64,000 nucleotides of DNA from positions 1,860,001-1,924,000 of the forward strand of contig NZ_LT900024.1 of NCBI RefSeq assembly GCF_900182925.1. Reading direction: 5' to 3'. Below are positions 18,401 through 27,279 of this stretch, one piece after another. This DNA is from Psychrobacter sp. LV10R520-6 (GTDB lineage: Bacteria > Pseudomonadota > Gammaproteobacteria > Pseudomonadales > Moraxellaceae). The position numbers and the translations under genes were made by a program. The notes beneath the pieces were generated by a model that saw nothing but the letters and a program-made list of their open reading frames with translations, did not search any database and was not told where the DNA came from. Within the stretch, counting starts at the first letter, position 1; every line of letters starts with the position of its first letter.

Positions 18401-19229
18401 TAGTGCCTTTATAACGGACTTCAGTGAAGAAATGCGCATCGGGTGTGCGAGTTTGCGGGACGTTTGAACCCCAAGCGATAATATAATCAGAGTTATACCA
18501 ATCGGCGGATTCAGGAACATCCGTTTGCTCACCCCAAGTCATTGGAGACGCAGGCGGCAGGTCACAGTACCAATCGTAGAAAGATAAGTTAGCGCCACCA
18601 ATCAAGGACAAATAACGACTACCAGCAGCGTAGCTGACCATCGACATGGCCGGAATAGGAGAGAAACCGACAATACGGTCAGGGCCATAAACTTTGGCAG
18701 TATAGACGTTACTCGCGGCAATAATCTCGTTGACCTCTGCCCAAGTTGAGCGGATAAAGCCCCCTAAACCGCGCTTAGATTTATACTGTTCCGCTTTGAT
18801 TGGATCTTCGACGATACTTCCCCAAGCATCGACTGGGTCTGGAAATTCTCCCTTGGCTTCGCGCCATAATTTTAATAAAGGCTTACGTACTTTAGGATAT
18901 TTTACCCGGTTGGCAGAATACATATACCAGCTGTAGCTTGCGCCACGAGGACAGCCTCGAGGTTCGTGGTTGGGTAAGTCTGGACGAGTTTCTGGATAGT
19001 CAGTTTGCTGAGTTTCCCAAGTTACCAGTCCGTTTTTAACATAGATTTTCCATGAGCAAGAACCCGTACAGTTAACGCCATGGGTTGAGCGCACGACTTT
19101 GTCATACTGCCAACGGCTGCGATAAGCATTTTCCCACTCACGCGACTCATCACGGGTCTCGCCGTGTCCATCAGCGAACTCACCTTTTTTGCGTTTAAAA
19201 AAACGGAATTGATCGAGTAAATGGCTCAT
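15471..19229 (-). CDS. narG: Respiratory nitrate reductase alpha subunit NarG
   Basis: NarG reduces nitrate to nitrite at a Mo-bis-MGD centre on the inner face of the membrane. Near residue 50 the segment STHGVNCTGSCSWKIYV gives the His and Cys ligands of the FS0 cluster, completed by the Cys in PRGCPRGASYSWY. The Mo-ligand Asp is in YNSDYIIAWGSNVPQTR. The length of 1252 residues matches the family. It is the first gene of narGHJI, has AAGGGA before its ATG, and is preceded by a 360-bp region with NarL-like palindromes. Confidence 0.97.
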   Translation of the reverse strand: MSHLLDQFRFFKRKKGEFADGHGETRDESREWENAYRSRWQYDKVVRSTHGVNCTGSCSWKIYVKNGLVTWETQQTDYPETRPDLPNHEPRGCPRGASYSWYMYSANRVKYPKVRKPLLKLWREAKGEFPDPVDAWGSIVEDPIKAEQYKSKRGLGGFIRSTWAEVNEIIAASNVYTAKVYGPDRIVGFSPIPAMSMVSYAAGSRYLSLIGGANLSFYDWYCDLPPASPMTWGEQTDVPESADWYNSDYIIAWGSNVPQTRTPDAHFFTEVRYKGTKTVSITPDYAEISKLTDLWLNPKQGTDAAVAQAFCHVIIKEFYLKHPSEYFLDYAKRYTDMPILVMIEGAEGSRRPGRYLRASDLVDNLGQENNPEWKTIGLNNDGELVSPQGSIGYRWGEKGKWNIEQKNGTTGEAIDLTLTLKDSAETCIVAFDYFGHVKHPHFECVPGEALQQKTVPCKTVTLADGTTAIVATVFDLTVANLGVDNGVGGDHVTDDYNDASVPGTPAWQEVITGLSRERVIQVGREFAENAHKTKGKSMIIIGAGMNHWYHLDMNYRGAINMLMLCGCIGKSGGGWAHYVGQEKLRPQTGWLPLAFALDWHRPPRQMAGTSFFYNHSSQWRHETISAHEILSPHANKTHFPEHMLDYNIQAERAGWLPSAPQLDRNPLIIAEQAKASGKEIEDYVVDSLEDGSMRFACEAPDNPVNFPRNMFIWRSNLLGSSGKGHEYMLKYFLGTKNGLLNEENPAGHLQPKEVDWVEKGPTGKLDLVVTLDFRMSSTCMYSDIVLPTATWYEKDDMNTSDMHPFIHPLTAATDPAWESKTDWEIYKGIAKSFSEVSKGHLGVETDVVTYPMQHDTPGELAQPFGGTDWKTAGEKPVPGKNCPMIKIVERDYPSTYAKFISLGPALEKLGNGSKGLNWDVKTEVKQLGDLNYRVTEPGVSEGRPRISTAVHASETILMLAPETNGHVAVKGWQALSEFTGREHEHLAKSSEHTKIRFKDIVAQPRKIISSPTWSGIESDEVSYNAGYTNVHELIPWRTLTGRQQFYQDHPWMQAFGEQMQQYRPPIDTKTTEIVKNAKPNGNKEIVLNFLTPHQKWGIHSTYSDNLLMLTLSRGGPCVWMSEVDAAKAGIVDNDWIELFNANGALTARAIVSQRVKEGMTMMYHAQEKLVNIPGSEQTGTRGGIHNSMTRTILKPTHMIGSYAQQSYGFNYYGTVGCNRDEFVVIRKMSKIDWLEDKPDDSLPRPLPTSIEG

Positions 19230-19400
19230 TTCACTATCCCTTATGTTGCTGCCTATGGTGTATTTAGAACTGGGCTTAGAGTGATTTAAGGAGTGCTTTG
19301 AGTAGCTTTTCTATGCCCAAAAATTAGTAACTACTGTTTCGATATCATCATTTTAAGTAAACTACAAAGGTCTTACTATTATCTAACATGAGCACAGCAC

Positions 19401-19416
19401 TACTCCCTTAGTAGTA
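19401..19416. promoter_or_regulatory. Probable NarL 7-2-7 operator upstream of narG
   Basis: TACTCCC-TT-AGTAGTA fits the NarL 7-2-7 arrangement of inverted heptamers (consensus TACYYMT and its complement) with one mismatch per half. It lies about 170 bp before narG. A second, looser palindrome, TACTCAC-N4-GTAAGTA, is at 19510-19527, nearer narK. The narX-narL genes in this window encode the matching regulator. No clear FNR site was found by eye in this gap. Confidence 0.5.
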
Positions 19417-19590
19417 GCGGTTATAAAAATACTGTCGTCAAAAACCAATCAATAAGAGAGAAAACAGGCGACAGAAGACTACACAAGATTGAATAAGCAA
19501 AAAAAATACTACTCACCTAAGTAAGTAGCACGATTGAAAAGCTTTGATATTGTAGTTTTAACACCGATATATTCTTAGTACGGATTACAG

Positions 19591-20970
19591 CTAGCAAGGA
19601 TATTCAGCATTTCCGCGACTGTAATACCACCAGGTCAATACGATACAAATGATATAGAAAACAATCAAAGCGATAAAAGTACCGAAGACCCCTAAGCCCG
19701 ACCCAAACATTTTAGGTATAAAGAAAGCACCGTAAGCCGCGATAGCCGAGGTAAAGCCAACGACCGCTGCTGACTCTTTACGTATTTTTACGAACAGTCC
19801 TTCTTGCCCAATTTTCTCTGGTTCAAGTCTCTCATGCAACGTTCTAAAAATAACCGGAATCATGGTAAAAGTAGAGCCATTACCAATGCCCGTGGTAATA
19901 AATAACACCATAAATGAGATAAAGTACCCAACAAAACTGCCTTCAGTGCTCTCATTGGGTAAAAAGTACATGACAGCCAGTACAGCCAACACCATCACAA
20001 TATAATTCCAAAACGTCACTCTAGCGCCGCCCACTTTGTCAGATATCCAACCGCCTAATGGACGAAACAGGGCGCCTACTAAGGGGCCTAAAAAGGCAAA
20101 CTTCAGGGCATCTATTGCTGGGAATGAATTCTTAATCAACATAGGAAATGCGGCAGAGAAACCAATAAATGAACCAAAGGTTGCCATATAAAGAATACAC
20201 ATAATCCAGTTGTGCTTACGCTTAAAGATAATGGATTGATCTTTAAAAGAGGCTTTAGAAGTCGCGATATCATTCATTCCAAACCAAGCCAACACTGAGA
20301 ATAAAAGGATAAAAGGCACCCAAATAAAGCCCGCATTTTGTAGATAAAACAGTTGGCCCGAACCAGAAATCTGTGGATCGCCACCTAAGCTACCGAATGC
20401 CGCGAACAGGATGACCACCGGCACGACGAACTGCATGACAGATACGCCTAAATTACCGAGACCGGCGTTGAGGCCAAGGGCGGTACCTTGTTCAGATTTT
20501 GGAAAAAAGAATGAGATATTGGACATAGAAGAGGCAAAGTTGCCCCCACCGAAGCCGCAAAGTAACGCAATAATGGCGAATATAATGAACGGGGTATCAG
20601 GGTTTTGAACCGCAAACCCCATCCATAATGCTGGAATTAATAATGATGCAGTCGAAATAGCGGTCCAGCGCCGACCACCAAAAATAGGCACCATAAAAGA
20701 ATAAAAAATCCGCAGCGTCGCCCCTGATAAACCGGGCAAAGCGGCCAACCAAAACAGCTGCCCACTATCAAAATCAAAACCTATCTCTGGCAGGCGAACA
20801 ATGACTGCACTCCATACCATCCATACCGCAAAAGCCAGTAGTAAGGCGGGTATAGATATCCATAAATTGCGACGGGCGACTTTTTTGCCGCTACTTTCCC
20901 AAAATTCTTCTATTTCGGGACGCCAGTCAGTGATGAGCTTACCACCTTTAAAATCGTCATTACTGCCCAT
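19591..20970 (-). CDS. narK: NarK-type nitrate/nitrite transporter (MFS)
   Basis: The 459-residue protein has about 12 hydrophobic segments and the nitrate signature motifs of the NarK family: a glycine-rich GFGGGNFASSMSNISFFFP in helix 5 and GIGNGSTFTMIPVIF in helix 11. The hydrophilic start (DFKGGKLITDWRPEIEEFWE) is typical of the NarK2/NarU type, usually nitrite/nitrate antiporters. The ATG at 20970 is chosen because GAGGA lies just upstream; a GTG four codons earlier overlaps that site. It lies upstream of narG on the same strand. Confidence 0.93.
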   Translation of the reverse strand: MGSNDDFKGGKLITDWRPEIEEFWESSGKKVARRNLWISIPALLLAFAVWMVWSAVIVRLPEIGFDFDSGQLFWLAALPGLSGATLRIFYSFMVPIFGGRRWTAISTASLLIPALWMGFAVQNPDTPFIIFAIIALLCGFGGGNFASSMSNISFFFPKSEQGTALGLNAGLGNLGVSVMQFVVPVVILFAAFGSLGGDPQISGSGQLFYLQNAGFIWVPFILLFSVLAWFGMNDIATSKASFKDQSIIFKRKHNWIMCILYMATFGSFIGFSAAFPMLIKNSFPAIDALKFAFLGPLVGALFRPLGGWISDKVGGARVTFWNYIVMVLAVLAVMYFLPNESTEGSFVGYFISFMVLFITTGIGNGSTFTMIPVIFRTLHERLEPEKIGQEGLFVKIRKESAAVVGFTSAIAAYGAFFIPKMFGSGLGVFGTFIALIVFYIICIVLTWWYYSRGNAEYPC

Positions 20971-21125
20971 GCTGTTCCTCACTTAATATCGTCTATACAG
21001 TTAAGCCGTTATAAAAATAGGCAGTAGGAAGTAAGCGTTTAGAAGTATTTACAGACCTTAAACAGCGTACTACCCTTGCTTGTTGGCTTTATTATTCACT
21101 TGAGACACTAATAACAAATGATAAC

Positions 21126-21150
21126 TAACGGTACTTGGTTATCACCGTTA
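21126..21150. promoter_or_regulatory. Inverted repeat in the narK-narX divergent promoter region
   Basis: TAACGGT-N11-ACCGTTA lies between the divergent narK and narX genes, a 360-bp region. The symmetry suggests an operator, but the motif does not fit the NarL heptamer well and its binding protein is not known to me. Short TACTACCC and TACATAG stretches nearby could be NarL half-sites. Confidence 0.35.
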
Positions 21151-21331
21151 TTAGTATTAATACATAGTGGTATACTGATGGCTTAAAGAGGTATATTGAA
21201 GACCGACTCATTGATGGCAGTAATGACAGGTTTGCATTTTGGTTTACACGCTGAAATTTTTTAAATCTGCAGTTGCCAATAAAGTGAAGTTCCTGAAGTT
21301 GAATTTCTTGATAGGTAAAAGCTTATTAATT

Positions 21332-23383
21332 ATGAATAGTAACCGACGACATTCTCTACCCCTTCATGCTTGGGGCGCTATCTTCACTATTTCTATCCTA
21401 TGCTTTATATCTGCATTGGGTAGTGGCATGCTAGCTTGGGTATCAGAATCAGATGCGCAAGCCATTAACACCGCAGGCTCGATACGGATGGCCACTTACC
21501 GTATTAGCTTTCAGCTGGCGACTGACTTTGCTGAAGAACATCCTTTTGATTTAAACATTGGTCTTAATCAAAAGAACTTAGAAGGTCAGAATAATGTTGA
21601 GAATGAGAAAAAGATTAGAGAACAGGATGAATTAAATTCTGTCTCTCTAAGAGAGTCTGAAGAAGTACGCCTCCTCGTTGAAGACATGCAAAATAGGCTC
21701 ACAAAATTAAATGAATATTTATCAGAGAATGCAAACCAGAGTAAGATAATTAGCGATCAGTTCCAAGGCATTGAGACAACATGGCTTCAAGATTTAAAGC
21801 CTTCATTATTGGCACAGGACAAACAAACATTTTATAATGACTCACTGCAATTTGTTAAAGATGTAGATGAACTGGTCAATGAGTTGCAATATCGGAATGA
21901 GCAGCGACAACTATGGCAACAGATATTACAAATCTCTTTTTTGATTCTGACCATTGTTATTATGCTTATTGGTATGCATGAGCTGCGTCAAAATGTACTG
22001 ACACCCGTACAACAACTTATTAAAGCCAATTATAAATTTAAGCAGGGCAAACGCAATACGAGAGTGTCTATATCAGGCTATACAGAGTTCAATAAACTTG
22101 GGGATTCTTTTAATGATATGGCCAGTACCATTGAGACTCATCAGCGTTCACTTGAGAGTGAGGTACAGATAAAAACCCAACATCTAGTGAAAGCCAACCA
22201 AGTGCTGTCGCTGTTTTATGATTTTTCTAAATCCCTAACCACCAGTCAAGTGAGTTTATATAGGCTTGATACTTTAATTACAGATTTTGGCAAAATCCTT
22301 CCGCATTTAGAGTTCACTTTATGCATCCAGAATAAATTTATAAATAATAAGAACGCCATCATCTTACACGGTGAAAAAATGAAAGAGCTGTGTAAGAAGC
22401 TAAACTGTGATAATTGTTTAACTAAAGAAGGCGCATATACCAAATCCTACCCTATCGCCCACCAAAAAATCGAATTCGGCGAGTTAAAAGTCAGACCAAA
22501 ATCGGTGCTACTTATCAATAGCATACTGTCGCCAGATGATAATGACGGCAGTACGAAATCCTCACAGCGTATTCAGATTGCAAAAGAAGGTAGAAACTTT
22601 TTCGAGTCTGAAATAGGTTCTGAGCTAGATTTTGAAAACAATGAGCTGATTGTAGCGCTCACTAACCTCATCAGTACTGCTCTGTCACTACGTAAACAAA
22701 GACAACAGGAGCATCAGCTCATCTTGTTTGAAGAGAGATCCACTATTGCTAGAGAGTTGCATGATTCTTTGGCTCAGTCCCTGTCTTATCTAAAAATTCA
22801 AGTCAGTGTGTTAGAACGGCATCTTAAAAATGGGTCTGACGAACAAAATGAAGCCTCCGTCCGGCAGCATATTGATCAAATAAAGCTAGGCCTTAGCTCC
22901 GCCTATCAACAGCTAAGAGATTTATTAATTACCTTTCGGCTTACTATTGATAATGATAATTTTGATGAAGCATTACACGAAGCTGCCAATGAATTTGCCT
23001 TAAAGGGTAAGTTTGATATTACGGTGAGTAATCGAGTGATGACTCTGAATTTAAGTGCCACTGAACAAATTGATTTGATCCAAATTGCCAGAGAGGCGTT
23101 GTCAAATATTAGCAGGCATGCCCAAGCTGAAAGTGTAGACATTGAACTGGGATATGATGATGAGGACAAATATATTGTTATGACCATCGTAGATGATGGT
23201 GTTGGTATATCAGGCACCGTAGATCAGACTCAGCATCATGGTTTAATGATTATGAAAGAGCGCGCCCATAACTTAGGTGGGGAATTGATCGTCTCTAATA
23301 ATCAGCCACAGGGCACTACAATAACCGCTAAGTTTGCGCCCAATTTCTTTGACGAAAGCACCATCGAAGAAGCTTATCTATAA
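21332..23383 (+). CDS. narX: Nitrate/nitrite sensor histidine kinase NarX
   Basis: With the ATG at 21332 the protein has 683 residues. In order: a membrane helix, the periplasmic nitrate-binding P-box (INTAGSIRMATYRI), a second helix near 205-225, a HAMP segment, a central region with the cysteine group CKKLNCDNC, and a HisKA_3 kinase with phospho-acceptor His in RELHDSLAQSLSYLKIQV. The ATPase part shows REALSNISRHA and DDGVGI. The periplasmic part has about 40 extra, highly charged residues after the P-box compared with E. coli NarX. An upstream start at 21239 is possible, as the ribosome binding site is weak. It precedes narL and is divergent from narK. Confidence 0.92.
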   Translation: MNSNRRHSLPLHAWGAIFTISILCFISALGSGMLAWVSESDAQAINTAGSIRMATYRISFQLATDFAEEHPFDLNIGLNQKNLEGQNNVENEKKIREQDELNSVSLRESEEVRLLVEDMQNRLTKLNEYLSENANQSKIISDQFQGIETTWLQDLKPSLLAQDKQTFYNDSLQFVKDVDELVNELQYRNEQRQLWQQILQISFLILTIVIMLIGMHELRQNVLTPVQQLIKANYKFKQGKRNTRVSISGYTEFNKLGDSFNDMASTIETHQRSLESEVQIKTQHLVKANQVLSLFYDFSKSLTTSQVSLYRLDTLITDFGKILPHLEFTLCIQNKFINNKNAIILHGEKMKELCKKLNCDNCLTKEGAYTKSYPIAHQKIEFGELKVRPKSVLLINSILSPDDNDGSTKSSQRIQIAKEGRNFFESEIGSELDFENNELIVALTNLISTALSLRKQRQQEHQLILFEERSTIARELHDSLAQSLSYLKIQVSVLERHLKNGSDEQNEASVRQHIDQIKLGLSSAYQQLRDLLITFRLTIDNDNFDEALHEAANEFALKGKFDITVSNRVMTLNLSATEQIDLIQIAREALSNISRHAQAESVDIELGYDDEDKYIVMTIVDDGVGISGTVDQTQHHGLMIMKERAHNLGGELIVSNNQPQGTTITAKFAPNFFDESTIEEAYL

Positions 23384-23475
23384 TTTAGTAAAAATAACCC
23401 GTGTAACCTGTTAGCTTGTCGTTTTTTAAGATTTAGAACGCTTATTTTGTAGCATTTTTAATATGTGAGTATGTT

Positions 23476-24135
23476 ATGAGTACCAAAGTTTATACCTCCG
23501 CTTCTCCCGCTCGGTTGTTATTAGTAGATGATCATCCTATGTTACGTCGAGGTGTAGCAGAATTACTGAATCTTGAGAGCGATGTCAAAGTCGTTGGTGA
23601 AGCGAGTAATGGACAAGAGGCGCTAGAATTCTTAGCAAATAATGAGGTCGATTTGGTCATTCTAGATCATAAGATGCCTGTACTAACCGGTATGGAAACT
23701 TTAAAAGAAATTAAAGCGAGAAACATTAAGACCAAAACCGTATTATTTACGGTTTCTGATAGCGGTGAAGATGTACAAGATGCCTTAAAGTTGGGCGTAG
23801 ATGGCTATCTATTAAAAGATATGGAACCTGATTTAATCATTATTGATATTAGAAAAATATTGCGCGGCGAACTGGTTATCAGTCCAAACCTAGCGTCAAT
23901 ATTGGCTCAAACCTTACGTACCCCCAGTATTCAAGATATTGCAGGCAATCTGACGGGTAGGGAGTTACAAGTGATTCAAATGATAGCGGAAGGGCTCAGT
24001 AATAAAATGATCGCCAATAAGCTCGATATTGCAGAGTCAACGGTAAAAGTACACGTGAAGCATATCCTTAACAAGACCGGTCTGCGTACGCGGGTAGATG
24101 CTGCCGTTTGGACAGTCAATCATTTGTCGAAATAA
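23476..24135 (+). CDS. narL: Nitrate/nitrite response regulator NarL
   Basis: The 219-residue protein has a receiver domain (LLVDDHPMLRRGVAELL; phospho-acceptor Asp in LVILDHKMP) and a C-terminal LuxR/FixJ-type DNA-binding domain (LTGRELQVIQMIAEGLSNKMIANKLDIAESTVKVHVKHIL, with GLRTRVDAAVW). It follows narX by 92 bp on the same strand and would bind sites such as the one upstream of narG. A rho-independent terminator follows the stop codon. Confidence 0.95.
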   Translation: MSTKVYTSASPARLLLVDDHPMLRRGVAELLNLESDVKVVGEASNGQEALEFLANNEVDLVILDHKMPVLTGMETLKEIKARNIKTKTVLFTVSDSGEDVQDALKLGVDGYLLKDMEPDLIIIDIRKILRGELVISPNLASILAQTLRTPSIQDIAGNLTGRELQVIQMIAEGLSNKMIANKLDIAESTVKVHVKHILNKTGLRTRVDAAVWTVNHLSK

Positions 24136-24160
24136 CTTGTTATCAAGACTGATAAATGAA

Positions 24161-24196
24161 AAGCCACCTAACTATAAAATTAGGTGGCTTTTTTTA
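24161..24196 (+). terminator. Rho-independent terminator after narL
   Basis: An 11-bp stem (AAGCCACCTAA and its complement TTAGGTGGCTT) with a nine-base loop is followed by seven T residues, 25 bp after the narL stop. Confidence 0.92.
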
Positions 24197-24223
24197 TAGG
24201 AAGAACAGTTATAAGAAAGACAA

Positions 24224-24368
24224 TATCGTCAATGCTAAATAAAAGCGATACGTAGATAAATGCGTGCAGCTGGTAAAAATTTTCTAGCGTGCTGTGCGCT
24301 TCGCCAGACAGAGGCTGCAAAAATTTCTACCAGCCACACTGTCTCTTTTTTAAAGTGTACCGACTATA
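24224..24368. mobile_element. MITE copy 2 of the TATAGTCGGTAC family
   Basis: This 145-bp element begins TATCGTCAATGCTAAATAAAA and ends TTTAAAGTGTACCGACTATA, matching the copy at 30564 in ends and core (TCTAGCGTGCTGTG and CAGAGGCTGCAAAAATTTC). The core forms an internal inverted repeat between CTGGTAAAAATTTT and AAAAATTTCTACCAG. It abuts the stop codon of the second narK gene directly, so the end of that gene may have been slightly altered by the insertion. Confidence 0.8.
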
Positions 24369-25850
24369 CTAACCGTTATATTCTTTGGCAATCTGAATAT
24401 CTACAGATGACATTTTATACTCATCACCAAAGGCGTCTTCAGGTTCTTTTAACCAGAAGAAACAAAGTACCCAAGCAATAAAGGCGCCTATAGCAATAAT
24501 AAAAAAGAACTGGTTGGGCTCAACTAAGGTAAATACAAACAAGTAGAATACTGCACCTACGTTGCCATAAGCGCCTGCCAAACCTGATATCTGACCAGTG
24601 AGACGCCGCTTAATGGATGGAATAACGCCAAAGGTCGCCCCTTCTGCGCCTTGTACAAACACTGAGCATAAAATAGTAAAGACCACCGCAATAAACAACG
24701 GCCACTCTGCATTCAATAATCCCATTAGCGCAAATCCGATACCAATGCCGAACATATATACCAACATAACCAGACGGCGATTGCCTACTCGATCGGAGAT
24801 ATATCCTCCTAGCGGGCGCGCCCATAAGTTAACAAAAGCAAAAGTTGAGGCAACCAGCCCGGCTACCGTAGGATCAAGGGTCCAGGTCGCGGCAAAGAAC
24901 ATCGGTAGCATAGATACCACTGCCAGCTCTGCGCCAAAATTAGCAAAGTAAGTCACGTTTAGAGCAGCAACGGAGGTAAACGGATACTTATCATCTTCAG
25001 GAATCCCCGCCTTAATAATAGGAACGTTAACCCTAATGGCTTTATAGATTTGATACAGCACCATTAACCCGATAACGCCATAGCATACCCAAGCGCCAGT
25101 AGCGCCTAAAAACCCCATTCCTTGAGTACGATAGACTAGTAATGACAGTACTCCGTATAAAGGAATAATAAACAAACAGTATAATAAAAGATCTTTCCAA
25201 GTAGACACCTCTAAAGCGCCAGCCGAGCGTGCTTTTTTATGGGTATCAGCCGTTGGACCATCGGTAATAAGAAACCAATAGGCCACACCGTAAACGGCCA
25301 TAATTAAGCCAGACAATGCAATGGCCCAGCGCCAACCATCATCGCCACCGAAGAACTGTAAGGCAATGGTTGGAATAGTAATAGCCGCTGCTGCTGAGCC
25401 AAAATTGCCCCATCCTGCGTAAAAGCCTTCAGCAAAGCCAATATCTTTCGGTTTAAACCATAGCGCGGTCATATGTATACCGACTACAAAACCGGCACCA
25501 ACGATAGACATAAATAATCGCGCAACGAACAGTTGCATGGCAGAAGTACCAAAGGCAAAAAACCAGGTCGGTATCGCCATAACCACCATTAATATCGAGA
25601 ATACCCGTCTGGGTCCAAAACGATCTAAAGCCATTCCTACGACCACTCGCCCAGGAATCGTTAAAGCCACGTTTGCAATTAGGAACAACTTAATATGATC
25701 TGGCGTCAAATAGCTTTCTGTCTGTAGCATAGAAGTGGCTAGCGGCGCCATATTGAACCAAACATAGAAGGTAAGAAAAAAAGCGATCCACGTATAGTGA
25801 AGCGCTTTTATTTCCCGGCGTTCCAGCTCAAGTAGCTCTTTTGCTTGCAT
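24369..25850 (-). CDS. Second NarK-type nitrate transporter (MFS)
   Basis: The 493-residue protein has 12 hydrophobic segments and NarK-family features: AGWGNFGSAAAAITIP in helix 5 and GAEGATFGVIPSI in helix 10/11, plus the MFS loop GMALDRFGPRR. The short cytoplasmic start (MQAKELLELERREIKALHYTW) is unlike the first NarK and fits the NarK1 type, usually nitrate/proton symporters. Having one of each type is common in denitrifiers and nitrate respirers. It is convergent with narL; its stop codon touches MITE copy 2. Confidence 0.92.
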   Translation of the reverse strand: MQAKELLELERREIKALHYTWIAFFLTFYVWFNMAPLATSMLQTESYLTPDHIKLFLIANVALTIPGRVVVGMALDRFGPRRVFSILMVVMAIPTWFFAFGTSAMQLFVARLFMSIVGAGFVVGIHMTALWFKPKDIGFAEGFYAGWGNFGSAAAAITIPTIALQFFGGDDGWRWAIALSGLIMAVYGVAYWFLITDGPTADTHKKARSAGALEVSTWKDLLLYCLFIIPLYGVLSLLVYRTQGMGFLGATGAWVCYGVIGLMVLYQIYKAIRVNVPIIKAGIPEDDKYPFTSVAALNVTYFANFGAELAVVSMLPMFFAATWTLDPTVAGLVASTFAFVNLWARPLGGYISDRVGNRRLVMLVYMFGIGIGFALMGLLNAEWPLFIAVVFTILCSVFVQGAEGATFGVIPSIKRRLTGQISGLAGAYGNVGAVFYLFVFTLVEPNQFFFIIAIGAFIAWVLCFFWLKEPEDAFGDEYKMSSVDIQIAKEYNG

Positions 25851-26059
25851 AGTAAATACCCCTACCGTAAATTTTCACAGTTGTAATAGGGGCAATATAC
25901 CAATAAATAATGAAGCTAACTATTGAGCGAAAGCAGTATAAATTTTGCTTTCAATACTACTTAATAGGCACTAATTAATAGGCACTAAAAAGTGGTATTA
26001 ACGGGAGTAGTAGGATGATATTAAACAGCGGCTAAACATGATTTTATCTTGTGCAAAGC

Positions 26060-26461
26060 TTATTTGTTTACAAAAGCAATCTTAGTCAAACCCGCATTAC
26101 TCGCGGCAGCCAGCACTTGTGCGACCATGTCGTAACGGGTGTCTTTATCCGCCCGCAGGTGAATATTCGGATTACGCCCCTCTTTTGCTGCTTGCTCAAA
26201 CCGTACTTGCAATTGCTCTAACGTCAGCGCCTCTTCATCCCAGAATAAGCCACTGTCTTTATCAATACTGACTTGCAACACCTCATCAGGCAAGTCACTA
26301 ACCGTGGCACTGGTCTCGGGTAGCTCCAAAGGTACAGTTGGATTCATCACTGTGGCCGTGACCAAAAAGATAATCATCAGCACCAGCATAATATCGATGA
26401 GTGGAATTAGATTCATCCCGCTTATGCCTTGGGTCTCTTCATCGCCTAGATGAAACGCCAT
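26060..26461 (-). CDS. exbD: ExbD/TolR-family biopolymer transport protein
   Basis: The 133-residue protein has one N-terminal membrane helix (LIPLIDIMLVLMIIFLVTATVM) with the conserved membrane Asp of ExbD/TolR, then a periplasmic domain (VSIDKDSGLFWDEEAL, IHLRADKDTRYDMVAQVLAAASNAGLTKIAFV). It forms a proton-driven motor with ExbB, encoded just upstream on the same strand. A GGAGG ribosome binding site precedes the ATG. No tonB or receptor gene is next to it, so the partner protein is elsewhere or different. Confidence 0.9.
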   Translation of the reverse strand: MAFHLGDEETQGISGMNLIPLIDIMLVLMIIFLVTATVMNPTVPLELPETSATVSDLPDEVLQVSIDKDSGLFWDEEALTLEQLQVRFEQAAKEGRNPNIHLRADKDTRYDMVAQVLAAASNAGLTKIAFVNK

Positions 26462-26508
26462 AACTGCCTCCTTCTTTTTTTCTTTATTAGGGCGTGGATT
26501 GCCATTGC

Positions 26509-27120
26509 TTATACTTTAATATCAGCTACTTTGTCATCGGTTGCTTTAATTTCTGTTGTCATGGCCGGTCGCATTGATTCGCCCAATAGACCATGCGCGA
26601 TATCGTTGGCCATGTGCAAAATCCGGCGATTCATACGCGTAATAATGTTGTAAAAGATCACCGCGGGAATTGCTACCGCAAGACCGAGACCAGTCATAAT
26701 AAGCGCTTCTCCTACCGGACCCGCCACTTGCGCCAGTCCCGCCTGCCCGCTTTCGCCTATGCTACGCAGCGCATGGAATATTCCCCACACTGTCCCGAAT
26801 AGCCCAATAAAGGGCGCAATAGCAGCGGTCGTGCCAAGCAGTGGCAACCCTTGCTCGCTCTGATAACGGTAGCGACCGATCTGCTGTAACAACGTCTGTT
26901 CGGTGAGGAGCCTGCGCTCTTCTGGGCTGGCTTGCAAAGTATGCGGTACCTGACTGCGTACTTGCTGCGCTAAGTCAGCAACGACCGTTTTAGCCAACTG
27001 GCGGCTATAATGCAGTCGCAAGATACCCGTAACCCAAGAAGCGATCGATAACACAAATAGCGCAAAAAACAAAAACTTAGTAATAATATCTGTGTATTGC
27101 CAATAATCGGTAAAATCCAT
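26509..27120 (-). CDS. exbB: ExbB/TolQ-family proton channel protein
   Basis: The 203-residue protein has three membrane segments and the MotA/TolQ/ExbB signature GLPLLGTTAAIAPFIGLFGTVWGIFHALRSIG followed by GPVGEALIMTGLGLAVAIPAVIFYN. It supplies the proton channel of the ExbB-ExbD motor. It is the first gene of a two-gene unit with exbD and has AAGGAG before its ATG. Confidence 0.92.
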   Translation of the reverse strand: MDFTDYWQYTDIITKFLFFALFVLSIASWVTGILRLHYSRQLAKTVVADLAQQVRSQVPHTLQASPEERRLLTEQTLLQQIGRYRYQSEQGLPLLGTTAAIAPFIGLFGTVWGIFHALRSIGESGQAGLAQVAGPVGEALIMTGLGLAVAIPAVIFYNIITRMNRRILHMANDIAHGLLGESMRPAMTTEIKATDDKVADIKV

Positions 27121-27279
27121 ATAGACTCCTTAGAGCAGTTGAGTAGCACTATAGGCTGTGTTTTCCCTTAAGTGATCAGCTGCTTTATTCGTTTTTTTAC
27201 TGGTGCCTAGTTGCTTAAGTTAAGGCCGCTCATACGTTAATGACATTGGTACAATGCCATTAACGGTCAGCCCGTTTTT

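Noticed and set aside
24260..24481. Plus-strand frame across MITE copy 2 into the second narK gene
   Set aside because: It is a shadow of the transporter gene and the MITE.
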